Assembly: GCA_948440265.1 (NCBI GenBank)
Contig: CAOJOK010000005.1
Span: forward strand, 1 to 64,000
Source: an uncultured Clostridia bacterium
GTDB lineage: Bacteria > Bacillota > Clostridia > Christensenellales > Pumilibacteraceae
DNA: 64,000 bases
Reading direction: 5' to 3'
Position numbers and translations under genes: made by a program. This document shows, in pieces, positions 16,923 through 27,265 of this stretch (the first letter of the stretch is position 1; every line of letters begins with the position of its first letter). The notes below the pieces were generated by a model, which was not told the DNA's origin, searched no databases, and saw only the letters and a program-made list of their open reading frames with translations.

Positions 16923-19249
16923 AACCGTTAAGACTGACAATCGAAAACATAAAGAGCTTTACGGAAAGACAGACCGTAGATTTCACGACATTGGAAAAGA
17001 GCAGAATTTTTGTTATATGCGGTGTGACGGGCGCAGGCAAGACCACGGTTTTGGACAGTATCGTGCTGGCGCTGTACGGCAATAAGAGCGACGGACTCAA
17101 GATTGACGAGTATGTCAATATAAAGAGCGAAAAGGGTTATATCGAATTCGATTTCGAAGTTTTTGTCGGCGGCGAAAACAAATCTTACCGTGTGACGAGA
17201 ACGTTCTATCGTACAAAAAACAGAAGCAGTAAAGCACAGCTTATAGACCTTGACACGCAAACGGTTTTGTGCGAAGGCGGAGATAAGGTTACGGCGCAAG
17301 TCAGAGAACTGATAGGACTGAACGAAGAAAATTTCACAAAGGTAATCGTATTGCAGCAGGGCAAGTACGGAGAGTTTTTGAAAGCCACTCGAAAGGACAG
17401 AACGGAGCTGGTGGGCAATCTTTTCAAGTTGGAAAAATACCGCGATTTATATAAAAGAGCGTCTGCCGAAAAGAGCGAAGTGCAAGCGGAAATCGACGCT
17501 CTCGACGACTATCTCGACGGCAAAAAAGAATTGACGGCGGCGGCAATCGCCGAGAAAAACAAGAACTTGAAAGCTACGGCGAAAGCGGAAAAGGAGCTGA
17601 ATAAGACGATAGCCGACTTGAAAAAAACCGCCGACGCTTTCAGTCGCGCTTCCGTTGCCTATGCCGATTACGAGAAGTCGCTTACATCCTTGAAAAAGGC
17701 GGAAGAAACGCTGAAAGAGAAAGTCGGAGCGTTGACCGAGTTCGAGAAAAACAGCTTGCAGAATGGAGATGATGACGCCAAATCGAATGTTTACATAGAA
17801 AAAATATCGCAGGCGAAGATAAAACTCGGTATGATTGAAGGGCGGAAAGAGAATGTTTCGCGCTTTATAAAGCTGGGTATCGACTTGAAAGACAAGCGCG
17901 AAGAATACAGAAAGGAACGTGAAAAATTCGAAAAAGAAAAAGCCGAGCACGATAAGCTTAAAGACAGAGAAAAATCCGCCGCCGAGCAAATCGCAAAGTT
18001 GAGAGCGTCGGCGGAAAGCTGCGGGATTGTCATAGAAAACAATGCGTCGAGTGCGGACATTCAGCAGATGATAGGAAGTCACCGTCTTATGAATGCGGCG
18101 GCGGCAATTAAATTGCAGTTAAAGGACGGAGAAGAATGTCCCGTCTGCGGCGGCGCCGTTTGTGAAGACAGGGGAGCAAAGATAGACGAAAATTTCGAAA
18201 AGTGCGACAAAGTGCTTTTAGAGCTTGCGAAAAAGGCGGCGGAAAGAGAGGAAACGGAAAGACAGCTTTCGCGCTTTCATTTGGACAAATCGAGCGAACT
18301 GCTGCAAAATCTCGAAGAAGCGGGTCGGACGTTGAAAGAGGATTACGACAAGTTATCCGAACAGCTCGACGGGCTTACCGATAACGATAAATACGAGAAA
18401 GCCTTGAGTGCGGCAGAAAAAGACGTTGCCGCTATGCAAAAGGAATACGACGAATTCAAAAAGAGCGTGGACGAGAGAGAAAGCAATCATAAACGGCTTA
18501 TTGCCGAGAAGTCGTCGGCGCTCGGCGCATACGAGTCTTGCGTTCGAAGTGCCGACGCGGTAAAGTGCGAGAAGCCGGATGAGAAAAAAATGAAAGAGTG
18601 CGAGCAGTCGCTGGAAGAAGCGGAGACGCAAAGAGATACGGTGCGCAATGAGATTAGCGTGCTTAAAATAGGTATCGAAGCCGACGAAAAAGAGCTTGCC
18701 GTCAAGAGAGTAAAGGAGAGCGCCAAACGCAGGCTTACGGCGCGTACGGACAGACTGGGTCAGCTTATGAAGATGTTTAAGGGCGACGCCTTTTTGCAGT
18801 TCATTTCGCAGGAGTACATAGAAGACTTTTGTGTCGACGCGTCCGAATATCTCTCGAGAATGTCGGGCGGCTGTTATACTCTCGGTTATGACGGAAACGA
18901 CTTTTTCGTTATGGATTTCCGCGCCGGCAATCTCGAAAGGAGCGTCAAAACGCTGTCGGGCGGTGAGACGTTTTTGGCGTCGCTTTCGCTTGCCATAGCC
19001 GTATCGAGAAGTATCGCGGCAAAGAATACGTCGGGGCTTAAATTCGACTTTCTGTTTTTGGACGAAGGCTTCGGCACTCTGCACGAGGACGCGATAGGCG
19101 TGGTGGAAAGAGCGCTGCGCTCTTTGTCGAAAGAAACTCTGGTGGGCATTGTCACTCACCGCAATGAGTTGAGCGAGCTCATTCCCGACAAACTGGTTAT
19201 TGAGAGCGCGACGGAATCGCAGGGCAGTAAAATAAAGGTTGTCGGCTAA
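16919..19249 (+). CDS. sbcC: Exonuclease subunit SbcC (Rad50-type ATPase)
   Basis: A 776-residue SMC-like ATPase partner of SbcD. Walker A GVTGAGKTTVLDSI is at about 35-48. Two long coiled-coil arms flank a zinc-hook CPVCGGAVC (about 406-414). The signature TLSGGETFLASLSLA and Walker B FLFLDEGFGTL are near the C-terminus. It is shorter than E. coli SbcC because the coiled coils are shorter, as is common in Firmicutes. It is coupled to sbcD by a four-base overlap. Confidence 0.95.
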   Translation: MKPLRLTIENIKSFTERQTVDFTTLEKSRIFVICGVTGAGKTTVLDSIVLALYGNKSDGLKIDEYVNIKSEKGYIEFDFEVFVGGENKSYRVTRTFYRTKNRSSKAQLIDLDTQTVLCEGGDKVTAQVRELIGLNEENFTKVIVLQQGKYGEFLKATRKDRTELVGNLFKLEKYRDLYKRASAEKSEVQAEIDALDDYLDGKKELTAAAIAEKNKNLKATAKAEKELNKTIADLKKTADAFSRASVAYADYEKSLTSLKKAEETLKEKVGALTEFEKNSLQNGDDDAKSNVYIEKISQAKIKLGMIEGRKENVSRFIKLGIDLKDKREEYRKEREKFEKEKAEHDKLKDREKSAAEQIAKLRASAESCGIVIENNASSADIQQMIGSHRLMNAAAAIKLQLKDGEECPVCGGAVCEDRGAKIDENFEKCDKVLLELAKKAAEREETERQLSRFHLDKSSELLQNLEEAGRTLKEDYDKLSEQLDGLTDNDKYEKALSAAEKDVAAMQKEYDEFKKSVDERESNHKRLIAEKSSALGAYESCVRSADAVKCEKPDEKKMKECEQSLEEAETQRDTVRNEISVLKIGIEADEKELAVKRVKESAKRRLTARTDRLGQLMKMFKGDAFLQFISQEYIEDFCVDASEYLSRMSGGCYTLGYDGNDFFVMDFRAGNLERSVKTLSGGETFLASLSLAIAVSRSIAAKNTSGLKFDFLFLDEGFGTLHEDAIGVVERALRSLSKETLVGIVTHRNELSELIPDKLVIESATESQGSKIKVVG

Positions 19250-19273
19250 ATCGCGATAACGGCGTCGAAACGT

Positions 19274-19302
19274 TTGCGTTTGGCGAAAACAAGTGATATA
19301 AT
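19274..19302 (+). promoter_or_regulatory. Promoter of the ACT-protein/UPF0210 operon
   Basis: TTGCGT (19274-19279), a 17-base spacer and TATAAT (19297-19302) with the extended -10 TGA. It is located 27 bases upstream of the ACT-domain gene. Confidence 0.65.
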
Positions 19303-19328
19303 TTATATTAGGATATAAGGAGTTTTTT

Positions 19329-19598
19329 ATGAAGGCAATCGTAACGGTACTCGGTCACGACAGAGTGGGCATAATTTCGGAGATAAGCAAGGAACTTGCC
19401 GCGCTTAAAGTGAACATAGAAGATATTTCGCAAACGCTTATGCAAAACTATTTCGTTATGATAATGATGACCGACGTATCCGAAAGTCCGCAGACAATCG
19501 CCCAGATAAATGCCCGTCTCAAAGCCGTCGGCGAAAAAATCGGTCTGGACGTGAGAGTTCAGCACGAAGACATTTTCAACTGTATGCACCGCATTTGA
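19329..19598 (+). CDS. ACT domain protein (UPF0237)
   Basis: An 89-residue stand-alone ACT domain: MKAIVTVLGHDRVGIISEISKELAALKVNIEDISQTLMQNYFVMIMM. ACT domains bind amino acids or other small ligands and regulate enzymes; this GcvR-like family is usually paired with a UPF0210 gene, as here. The length is typical for UPF0237. ATG with AAGGAG upstream. Ligand unknown. Confidence 0.9.
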   Translation: MKAIVTVLGHDRVGIISEISKELAALKVNIEDISQTLMQNYFVMIMMTDVSESPQTIAQINARLKAVGEKIGLDVRVQHEDIFNCMHRI

Positions 19599-19655
19599 AA
19601 TCGGTGCGAGAAGGCGGCATTAAGAGAAATCAAGGCACGGGAGGTTTAAGGTCGG

Positions 19656-20999
19656 GTGCTGAATACAAGTGAAATATTCGAAACGGTCAGTATGATTGAC
19701 TCGCAGAATCTCGATGTGAGAACGATAACGATGGCGTTATCGCTTTTCGATTGTATAGACACAAGCGCAAAAAAAACAGCCGACAAGGTGTATGAAAAGA
19801 TTGTGCGCCGTGCGGGCAGACTGGTCGAAGTCGGCGAAAACATCGCCGCCGAATACGGCGTGCCTATTGTGAATAAGCGCGTGTCCGTCACGCCCGTCAG
19901 TTTGATAGGCGCGGCAAGCGGCGGTTATATCGAAATAGCCAAAGCAATGGACAGGGCGGCTTCCGCAACGGGCATAGACTTCATAGGCGGATACACCGCG
20001 CTCGTGCAGAAGGCTATGACGGACGGCGAGAAAGCGTTTTTGGATACCATTCCGGAAGCAATCGCAGGCACGGACAAAGTCTGCTGTTCGGTCAATGTCG
20101 CGTCCACAAAGAGCGGTATAAATCTTGACGCGATAGGTATTATGGGCAAGAAAATCACCGAGCTTGCCCGCCTTTCGAACAGCTTCGGCTGCGGAAAGGT
20201 TGTGGTATTTGCCAATGCGGTGGAAGACAATCCGTTTATGGCAGGCGCGTTTAACGGCTGCGGAGAAGGCGACGCCGTCATAAACGTCGGCGTATCCGGA
20301 CCGGGCGTTGTAAAGTGCGCGCTGGAAAAAGTCAAGGACGCGGATATAACCGCGGTTGCCGAAACGGTGAAAAAGACGGCGTTTAAGATTACGCGAGTGG
20401 GACAGCTTGTCGCACGCGAAGCGGCGAAGCGCCTTCAAGCGGGATTCGGCATAGTCGACCTGTCGCTTGCGCCCACTCCGAAAATCGGCGATTCCGTGGC
20501 GCATATTCTGGAAGAAATGGGTCTGGAAAGCGTCGGCGCGGCAGGAACGACGGCTTGTCTGGCACTCTTGAACGACGCCGTCAAAAAGGGCGGCATAATG
20601 GCGTCCGACTCGGTCGGCGGTCTGTCGGGCGCGTTCATACCGGTGTCCGAAGACATAGGAATGATAAATGCCGTAAGGAAAAAAGCGCTGTCCATTGAAA
20701 AGCTGGAAGCTATGACGGCGGTGTGTTCGGTGGGACTGGATATGATTGCCGTTCCCGGAGATACGAGCGCGGAAGTCATATCGGCGATTATTGCCGACGA
20801 GTGCGCTATCGGCGTTGTGAACAATAAGACGACGGCAGTCAGAATAATTCCCGCTATCGGCAAAAAAGTGGGAGACGAAATAGATTTCGGCGGACTTTTG
20901 GGAACGGCGCCCGTTATGAGCGTCAGCGCGTATTCGCCCGCAAAGTTCATAAACCGCGGCGGACATATTCCGGCGCCGCTGCACAGCAATAAGAATTGA
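19656..20999 (+). CDS. UPF0210 / DUF711 family protein
   Basis: A 447-residue protein with the conserved UPF0210 opening [29 protein letters not shown] and the [14 protein letters not shown] and [16 protein letters not shown] segments. The family is related by sequence to pyruvate-formate-lyase-like or PFL-named entries, but its reaction is not established. The GTG at 19656 is supported by GGGAGGTTT about ten bases upstream and by the conserved N-terminus. It is paired with the ACT-domain gene, which may sense a metabolite for it. Confidence 0.9.
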   Translation: MLNTSEIFETVSMIDSQNLDVRTITMALSLFDCIDTSAKKTADKVYEKIVRRAGRLVEVGENIAAEYGVPIVNKRVSVTPVSLIGAASGGYIEIAKAMDRAASATGIDFIGGYTALVQKAMTDGEKAFLDTIPEAIAGTDKVCCSVNVASTKSGINLDAIGIMGKKITELARLSNSFGCGKVVVFANAVEDNPFMAGAFNGCGEGDAVINVGVSGPGVVKCALEKVKDADITAVAETVKKTAFKITRVGQLVAREAAKRLQAGFGIVDLSLAPTPKIGDSVAHILEEMGLESVGAAGTTACLALLNDAVKKGGIMASDSVGGLSGAFIPVSEDIGMINAVRKKALSIEKLEAMTAVCSVGLDMIAVPGDTSAEVISAIIADECAIGVVNNKTTAVRIIPAIGKKVGDEIDFGGLLGTAPVMSVSAYSPAKFINRGGHIPAPLHSNKN

Positions 21000-21039
21000 C
21001 GAAAATAATATAAAACGAAAACAAGGAGGCTTTACATAA

Positions 21040-22809
21040 ATGAAAAGAAGCGAAGTCAAGATTGAAGACAAATGGAAACTGGAAGATATTTACGAGTCCG
21101 ACGTTAAGTGGGAAGAGGAGTACAACGAGCTTGCAAAAGACGTAAGCAAGCCGCAGGAATACCGCGGCAGGCTTAACGATAAAGCTACTCTCAAAGAGTT
21201 TTTGGTTCTTGTGGATACTCTTTCTTTGAAAGCGGAGAGATTATACGGCTATGCGCATATGCGTAAAGACGAAGACGTGTCCAACGACAAGTATGTCGGT
21301 ATGTCGGACAGAGCTATGTCGCTGTATATCGCGCTTTCTTCGTCGCTTGCATTTATGGAGCCGGAGCTTTCCGCTTTGCCCGAAGAAACGCTGAAAGAAT
21401 TTGTCGCCGCCGCGGAGCTTAAAAATTACTCCTATATGCTCAAACAGATTCTGCGCGTCAAAGCGCACATTCTCGGCGAAGAAGGCGAGAAACTTTTGGC
21501 AATGGCGCAGGAGAGTCTCGGTTACTTCCAAAACACGTTCGCCGCAATCGACAATGTCGATTTGCCCTTGCCGAAAGTAAAAGGGGAAGACGGTAAAAAG
21601 ATTCAACTTACGCACGGAACATATTCCTATCTGCTTTCGTCCAAAGACAGAGAAGTCAGAAAAGGCGCTTTCAAAGGTATGTACGGAGCCGTAAAGAGTC
21701 TCATAAATACGATTGCGTCCAATTATACGGGCTCGGTCAAGCACGACAATTTCTATGCCCGTGCGCGCGGTTTTTCTTCTCCGCTCGAACAGGCGCTCTA
21801 TATGGGAGATATACCGACTGCGGTTTACGACAACTTGATTAAACACGTGTCCGACAATCTTTCCGTCGTGCACGACTATGTCCGCTATCGCAAGCAGCAG
21901 CTCGGCGGAGAACTCAATATGTACGATATGTATGTGTCGCTCGTGGAAGGCGCCGATTTGTCGCTCGACTTCGAAGAAGCTTTCGAGCTGGTCAAAAAAG
22001 GCTTGAAGCCGCTCGGTGAAGACTATCAAAAGCTGTTGTGCAGAGCGCGCAGCGAGCGTTGGATGGATGTGTACGAAACGGATAACAAGCGCAGCGGCGC
22101 TTATCAGTCGGGCTGCTATGGCACGCACCCGTTTGTGCTTTTGAACTATTCTCGCACCACGCACGACGTATTCACGATTGCGCACGAACTCGGACACGCA
22201 ATGCACTCGCATTATTCCGACTCCGCTCTGCCGTATTCGCAGGCAGGCTATGCGATTTTCGTCGCCGAAGTCGCGTCGACCGTAAACGAAGTATTGCTCC
22301 TGAAGTATCTTTTGAAAGAGACCAAAGACGTCAAACTCAAAAAATTCCTTTTGAGCTATTATCTCGATATGTTCCGCACGACGCTTTTCCGTCAGACTAT
22401 GTTTGCGGAGTTTGAAAAGAACGCGCACGAAATGGATTTGAACGGTCAGCCGCTTACTCCCGCGTCGCTTTCCGATATGTACTATGAACTGAATAAGAAG
22501 TATTACGGCGACGGAGTTACGCACAACGACGAGATAAGATACGAATGGGCGAGAATACCGCATTTCTATACCGCGTTCTATGTCTACAAGTATGCGACTG
22601 GTATTACCAGTGCGGTCAATATAGCGAACGGTATTTTAAAGGACGGCAAAAACGTCGATAATTACAAGAAATTCCTTTCCGCAGGCGGCACAGATTCCCC
22701 GTATGAGATTTTGAAGATTGCAGGTGTGGACTTAAAGACGGCACAGCCCTATGAAGTGGCTATGAAGGAATTTGCCGATACTTTGGCGCAACTGAAAGAG
22801 TTGAAATAA
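21040..22809 (+). CDS. pepF: Oligoendopeptidase F
   Basis: A 589-residue M3-family zinc metallopeptidase that trims peptides of about 7-17 residues in the cytosol. The active-site motif HELGH is at 382-386 in FTIAHELGHAMHSHY, with the third zinc ligand expected in AEVASTVNEVLL. The N-terminal helical domain (about 1-200) matches PepF. It has no signal peptide. ATG with AAGGAGG upstream; the following lipoprotein gene starts 23 bases after its stop. Confidence 0.96.
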   Translation: MKRSEVKIEDKWKLEDIYESDVKWEEEYNELAKDVSKPQEYRGRLNDKATLKEFLVLVDTLSLKAERLYGYAHMRKDEDVSNDKYVGMSDRAMSLYIALSSSLAFMEPELSALPEETLKEFVAAAELKNYSYMLKQILRVKAHILGEEGEKLLAMAQESLGYFQNTFAAIDNVDLPLPKVKGEDGKKIQLTHGTYSYLLSSKDREVRKGAFKGMYGAVKSLINTIASNYTGSVKHDNFYARARGFSSPLEQALYMGDIPTAVYDNLIKHVSDNLSVVHDYVRYRKQQLGGELNMYDMYVSLVEGADLSLDFEEAFELVKKGLKPLGEDYQKLLCRARSERWMDVYETDNKRSGAYQSGCYGTHPFVLLNYSRTTHDVFTIAHELGHAMHSHYSDSALPYSQAGYAIFVAEVASTVNEVLLLKYLLKETKDVKLKKFLLSYYLDMFRTTLFRQTMFAEFEKNAHEMDLNGQPLTPASLSDMYYELNKKYYGDGVTHNDEIRYEWARIPHFYTAFYVYKYATGITSAVNIANGILKDGKNVDNYKKFLSAGGTDSPYEILKIAGVDLKTAQPYEVAMKEFADTLAQLKELK

Positions 22810-22832
22810 AAGATTTTAAGGCAGGTGTTCTT

Positions 22833-23780
22833 TTGAAAAAGGCAGGTAAAATTCTGATAGTCGCGCTTTTGTCGCTGTTGATTTCGTGTATATTCGTCGG
22901 TTGCGGAGCGGCAGGCGTAGACCTTGTTTCTTATTCCGACGGAAGTCTCTATCATTACGAGTTGAGCATATCCGTAAAAACGGAGAAACGCGACGAGATT
23001 CAGCGCACGGCGGCGTTTAGACCTTACACGTCCGAGAGATGGACGATTTCCGATTGGGTGAGAGTTTTGACCGAGAATATGCGGTTCCAAGACGAGTCGC
23101 GTTTCGAGTATGTTTCCGAAACCACTGCGGACGGCTATTTCATTATGAATTACGAGCGCGTGTTCGACCCTTCTTTTTACGACGATGAAGAAGACGACGA
23201 ACCCGACGAAAATTATAAGGTGGAGCGCAAAAACTATTTTTACGTTTATGAAACCGTGGTCACCGTGTCCAATCCCTTCAACGGATACCGCTCGGATTAC
23301 GAGAACGCCAAGGACGGCGACGGCACGCTTATGAGCGCGGTAAAATACGGCTTAAAGTTTAATATGGGAAACAGTACCGTAACTGTTTTGCCTGCGCTTA
23401 CCGAAGCTTTTCCGGCATTGGAAGGCGCAAAGCTTGATTTGCTTACGTTGAGTTACAGTATCCCCGCAAGCAAATTAGGCTCATCTTCGGGCGAGACCGT
23501 GAAAATAAAAAATTCCGAATTCTACCGTTTCGAAAGAGCTTTCGACGAAGAAGAAATGACGATGACATACAGCTATATCACGCCCAACGCTTACGGCTGG
23601 TATATAACCATAATCGTGATAGGTGCGGCTGTGGTCGGCGCGATACTGCTTGTAACAATGAAAAAGAAGAAGAAAGTCAAGCCGAGCGATACGGATATGT
23701 TCCCGTATGACCCGTTTGACGACAGCAAGAATAAAAACAATTTGCCGAGCGGCTATAACGACGGCGGATTCAAATTCTAA
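22833..23780 (+). CDS. Predicted lipoprotein with C-terminal membrane anchor
   Basis: A 315-residue exported protein. The N-terminus MKKAGKILIVALLSLLISCIFVGCGAAG is a type II signal peptide with lipobox FVGC, so cysteine at about 24 would be lipidated. The body is acidic (DDEEDDEPDE). A second membrane segment near 250-272 (YITIIVIGAAVVGAILLVTM) is followed by a lysine stop-transfer and a Phe-rich, acidic tail, so the protein may be anchored at both ends. The start is TTG at 22833 with AAGGCAGGT upstream. It is placed between pepF and typA. Function not recognised. Confidence 0.8.
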   Translation: MKKAGKILIVALLSLLISCIFVGCGAAGVDLVSYSDGSLYHYELSISVKTEKRDEIQRTAAFRPYTSERWTISDWVRVLTENMRFQDESRFEYVSETTADGYFIMNYERVFDPSFYDDEEDDEPDENYKVERKNYFYVYETVVTVSNPFNGYRSDYENAKDGDGTLMSAVKYGLKFNMGNSTVTVLPALTEAFPALEGAKLDLLTLSYSIPASKLGSSSGETVKIKNSEFYRFERAFDEEEMTMTYSYITPNAYGWYITIIVIGAAVVGAILLVTMKKKKKVKPSDTDMFPYDPFDDSKNKNNLPSGYNDGGFKF

Positions 23781-23796
23781 TATTAACGGAGATAAA

Positions 23797-25623
23797 ATGG
23801 CAAACGTACAGATAAGAAACGTCGCTATAATAGCGCACGTCGACCACGGTAAAACAACGCTTGTGGACCAGATGCTGAAACAGGGCGGAGCTTTCCGTTC
23901 CAATCAGGTGGTGGCAGAGCGTGTTATGGATTCAAACGACTTGGAACGCGAGCGCGGCATAACCATACTTGCAAAGAACACGTCGGTCAAATACGGCAAC
24001 TATAAGATAAATGTCGTCGACACCCCGGGACACGCGGATTTCGGCGGCGAAGTGGAGCGCATACTCAAAATGGTTAACGGCGTTGTTCTGCTTGTAGACG
24101 CATACGAAGGGACTATGCCGCAGACGCGCTTTGTTTTGAGCAAGGCATTGGAACTCAAACATAAGGTTATAATCGCCGTCAATAAGACCGACCGCCCCGA
24201 CGCCCGCGTCAAAGAAGTCGTGGACGAAGTTTTGGAGCTTTTGATGGAATTGAACGCTACGGACGAACAGCTCGACAGCCCGATTGTCTATTGCAGCGGC
24301 AGAAACGGTACGGCGTCGCTGACGCAGGGCGAACAGGGCGAAGACTTGATTCCCCTTTTCGAAACGATAGTGCGGCATATACCCGCGCCGCCGTGCGATA
24401 CGGAAGCGCCCGTACAGCTCTTGATTTCCGCACTCGATTATTCCGATTATGTGGGCGCGATAGGCATAGGCAGAATAGAACGCGGCGTATTGAAACAGAA
24501 TATGCCGATTGCCGTTTGCAACTATCATAACGACAGCGGAACGACCCGTGCGAAAGTTACGAATATTTACACGTTCGAGGGACTGAACCGCATAGCTTGC
24601 GATAGAGCGGAAGCAGGAGATATAGTCTGCGTTTCGGGCGTGGAAGGCGTTACGATAGGAGATACGCTGTGCGACATTTCCGCAGTGGAGCCGATAGAGT
24701 TTCCCAAGATTTCGGAGCCGTCAGTGGAAATGACTTTTTCCGTCAACGACAGCCCTTTTGCGGGAAAGGAAGGCAAGTTTGTCACCAGCCGTCATTTGCG
24801 CGCTAGACTGCAAAAAGAAACGGTGCGCGACGTATCTCTGCGCGTGACCGAAGCCGATACTTCGGAATCTTTCGTCGTGTGCGGCAGGGGCGAAATGCAC
24901 TTGTCCATACTCATCGAAAATATGAGACGCGAGGGCTATGAATTTCAGGTTTCTATGCCCAAAGTGCTCTATAAAGAAGAAGACGGCGTTAAATACGAAC
25001 CGATAGACAAACTCATAGTCGACGTGCCCGAGGAGAGCGTCGGCACCGTTATGGAAAAGATGGGCGTGAGAAAGGGCGAACTCGTCACAATGACGCCTGT
25101 CGGCGGCAGAATGAAAATGGAGTTTTCCGTGCCGTCACGCGGATTGTTCGGATATAAGTCGGAGTTTCTTACGGATACGAAGGGCGAAGGCGTTATGACG
25201 TCGGCTTTCGATAAGTATGACGTTTACCGCGGCGAAATCGAACGCCGCCCGTTCGGCTCGCTTATAGCGCACGAAACGGGAGAGTCCATAACGTACGGAC
25301 TTTTCAACGCGCAGGAGCGCGGCAACCTGTTTATCGGTGCAGGCGTCGCGGTATATAACGGAATGATTGTCGGCGAAAATCCCAAGGGCGACGATATAGT
25401 CGTAAACGTTTGCAAGAGAAAGAATTTGACCAATACGCGCGCGTCGGGAAGCGACGACGCTTTGAGACTTGTTCCTTATAAAGTTATGAGTTTGGAGCAG
25501 TGTCTGGAATTTATAGCGGACGACGAACTTTTGGAAGTGACGCCCAAGTCCTTGCGAATGAGAAAGAAGATTCTGAATGCGGAATTGCGCGCCAAAGCGG
25601 CGGCAAGGGCGAAAGGATTATAA
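23797..25623 (+). CDS. typA: Ribosome-associated GTPase TypA/BipA
   Basis: A 608-residue translational GTPase involved in ribosome assembly and stress adaptation. G motifs: AHVDHGKTTL (about 13-22), the switch region ERERGITI, DTPGHADFGGEV, and NKTDRPDA. EF-G-like domains III and V and the TypA-specific C-terminus (LTNTRASGSDDALRL) follow. The ATG at 23797 (MANVQIRNVAIIAHV) with an ACGGAG ribosome site is used instead of the track's upstream start, which overlaps the lipoprotein gene. Confidence 0.97.
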   Translation: MANVQIRNVAIIAHVDHGKTTLVDQMLKQGGAFRSNQVVAERVMDSNDLERERGITILAKNTSVKYGNYKINVVDTPGHADFGGEVERILKMVNGVVLLVDAYEGTMPQTRFVLSKALELKHKVIIAVNKTDRPDARVKEVVDEVLELLMELNATDEQLDSPIVYCSGRNGTASLTQGEQGEDLIPLFETIVRHIPAPPCDTEAPVQLLISALDYSDYVGAIGIGRIERGVLKQNMPIAVCNYHNDSGTTRAKVTNIYTFEGLNRIACDRAEAGDIVCVSGVEGVTIGDTLCDISAVEPIEFPKISEPSVEMTFSVNDSPFAGKEGKFVTSRHLRARLQKETVRDVSLRVTEADTSESFVVCGRGEMHLSILIENMRREGYEFQVSMPKVLYKEEDGVKYEPIDKLIVDVPEESVGTVMEKMGVRKGELVTMTPVGGRMKMEFSVPSRGLFGYKSEFLTDTKGEGVMTSAFDKYDVYRGEIERRPFGSLIAHETGESITYGLFNAQERGNLFIGAGVAVYNGMIVGENPKGDDIVVNVCKRKNLTNTRASGSDDALRLVPYKVMSLEQCLEFIADDELLEVTPKSLRMRKKILNAELRAKAAARAKGL

Positions 25624-25668
25624 GCCGCGACTTAAAAAGATGTACTACGGTTAAATCAGGAGGTTTCT

Positions 25669-27213
25669 ATGCCGACGAAAAAAGAGGACGTAAATAAAAA
25701 TCATCCCAACTTGAAAGCGAGAGAGATGCCAAAACACATTGCCGCGGAAAAAGCGGTTCTTTGTTGCATACTCGTCGACGACAAGGCGGCGCAGGAAATC
25801 TTTCCGATGCTGGAACCGGAAGACTTTTACTTGCGTGCGCACAACACGATTTACGACGCAATGCGCACGGTGGCATATCGCAACGCGCCCGTCGATTTGG
25901 TGACGCTCGTACAGCAGCTCGAAGAAATGGGCGAGCTCGATAACTGCGGCGGCGTGGCGTATCTCACGGATATCGCAGGCGAAATGCCGTCTGCGGCAAA
26001 TTTCAAACACTATGTCGGCATAGTCAAAAAGAATGCCAAACTGCGTAAAATAATCGCGACGGGCAATAAAATGATAGACATCGCCTATACGGGCGACCCC
26101 GATGACGAAGCTTTGAACATAGCCGAAAAGGAAATATTCGATTTGTCGGGCGAGAACGACAGCGGCGAAATGAAGGACATAAAAGTCGCGACGAACAGCG
26201 TGCTGGACAATCTGGAAAAACTTGCGGCAGACCCGAAATCTATGCGCGGCATACCCACGGGTTTTGCATCTTTGAACAGACGTTTAAACGGCTTGCAGCG
26301 CAGTGACTTGATACTGATTGCCGCCCGTCCCGGACAGGGTAAGACGAGTATCGGTATGAACATAATACAGAACGTGGCGTTAAACAGGGAAAGGCGCACG
26401 GAATCGGGAAATGTCAAACCTTATGTCTGCGCGGTCTTTTCTTTGGAAATGCCTGCCGAACAGTTGGTAAAGCGTATGCTGTGCTCGGTGGCGAAAGTGG
26501 ATATGACGAGAGTGAACGCAGGCACATTGGAAGCCGCGGAGTGGAAACGCCTTGCCGAAGCCAAAGCTCGGCTGGACAAGTCGAAGATATACATATTCGA
26601 CTCGGCGCAGACCACCCCTATGGAGCTGCTGTCGCGTTGCAGACGGTTGAAGCGCGAACAGGGTCTCGACGTCGTTATGGTGGACTATTTGCAATTGATG
26701 ACGACGGGCAAGCGCGTGGAAAGCCGTCAGCTGGAAATAAGCGAAATAACGCGTACTATGAAAATAGCCGCGCGCGAACTCGACGTGCCCATTCTGCTTC
26801 TTTCGCAGATGTCGCGTGAAGTGGAAAAGCGCACCAACCGCCGTCCGCAAATGTCGGACTTGAGAGAGTCGGGCGCGATAGAGCAGGACGCGGATATCAT
26901 TATGTTCATATACCGCGAACACGATATGACGGATACGTCGGTGGACGCCGCGGTGCGAGACAAAGTGGAACTGATAATCGCAAAGCACAGAAACGGCGAG
27001 CCGGGTTCTGTGGAAATGCGCTGGGTGGGCAAATACATCAGCTTTGTCGACGTGGATAACAGCAAAGCCACCGCGCAATTGGAAAAGTCCGCGCCGCCCG
27101 TGGATAGAGCGGGTAACTTCGACGGTGCGGAAGAAGTGGCGCCCAAAGAGCGTACGGCGGCGGATATACTCTCCGGCGGCGACGACGGGGACGACGGCGG
27201 TTTGGGTTATTAA
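25669..27213 (+). CDS. dnaB: Replicative DNA helicase DnaB
   Basis: A 514-residue hexameric helicase driving the replication fork. The N-terminal primase-interacting domain (PKHIAAEKAVLCCILVD...) and RecA-like motor are both present: Walker A ARPGQGKTSIGMN (near 220), Walker B DVVMVDYLQLM, and SQMSREVEKRTNRRPQMSDLRESGAIEQDAD. The acidic glycine-rich tail is longer than usual. ATG with CAGGAGG upstream. It follows typA on the same strand. Confidence 0.97.
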   Translation: MPTKKEDVNKNHPNLKAREMPKHIAAEKAVLCCILVDDKAAQEIFPMLEPEDFYLRAHNTIYDAMRTVAYRNAPVDLVTLVQQLEEMGELDNCGGVAYLTDIAGEMPSAANFKHYVGIVKKNAKLRKIIATGNKMIDIAYTGDPDDEALNIAEKEIFDLSGENDSGEMKDIKVATNSVLDNLEKLAADPKSMRGIPTGFASLNRRLNGLQRSDLILIAARPGQGKTSIGMNIIQNVALNRERRTESGNVKPYVCAVFSLEMPAEQLVKRMLCSVAKVDMTRVNAGTLEAAEWKRLAEAKARLDKSKIYIFDSAQTTPMELLSRCRRLKREQGLDVVMVDYLQLMTTGKRVESRQLEISEITRTMKIAARELDVPILLLSQMSREVEKRTNRRPQMSDLRESGAIEQDADIIMFIYREHDMTDTSVDAAVRDKVELIIAKHRNGEPGSVEMRWVGKYISFVDVDNSKATAQLEKSAPPVDRAGNFDGAEEVAPKERTAADILSGGDDGDDGGLGY

Positions 27214-27265
27214 GCAGGGAGTCCGAGAGTAATGTCGAGGGAATAATTATTCGAGGAAAGAGATT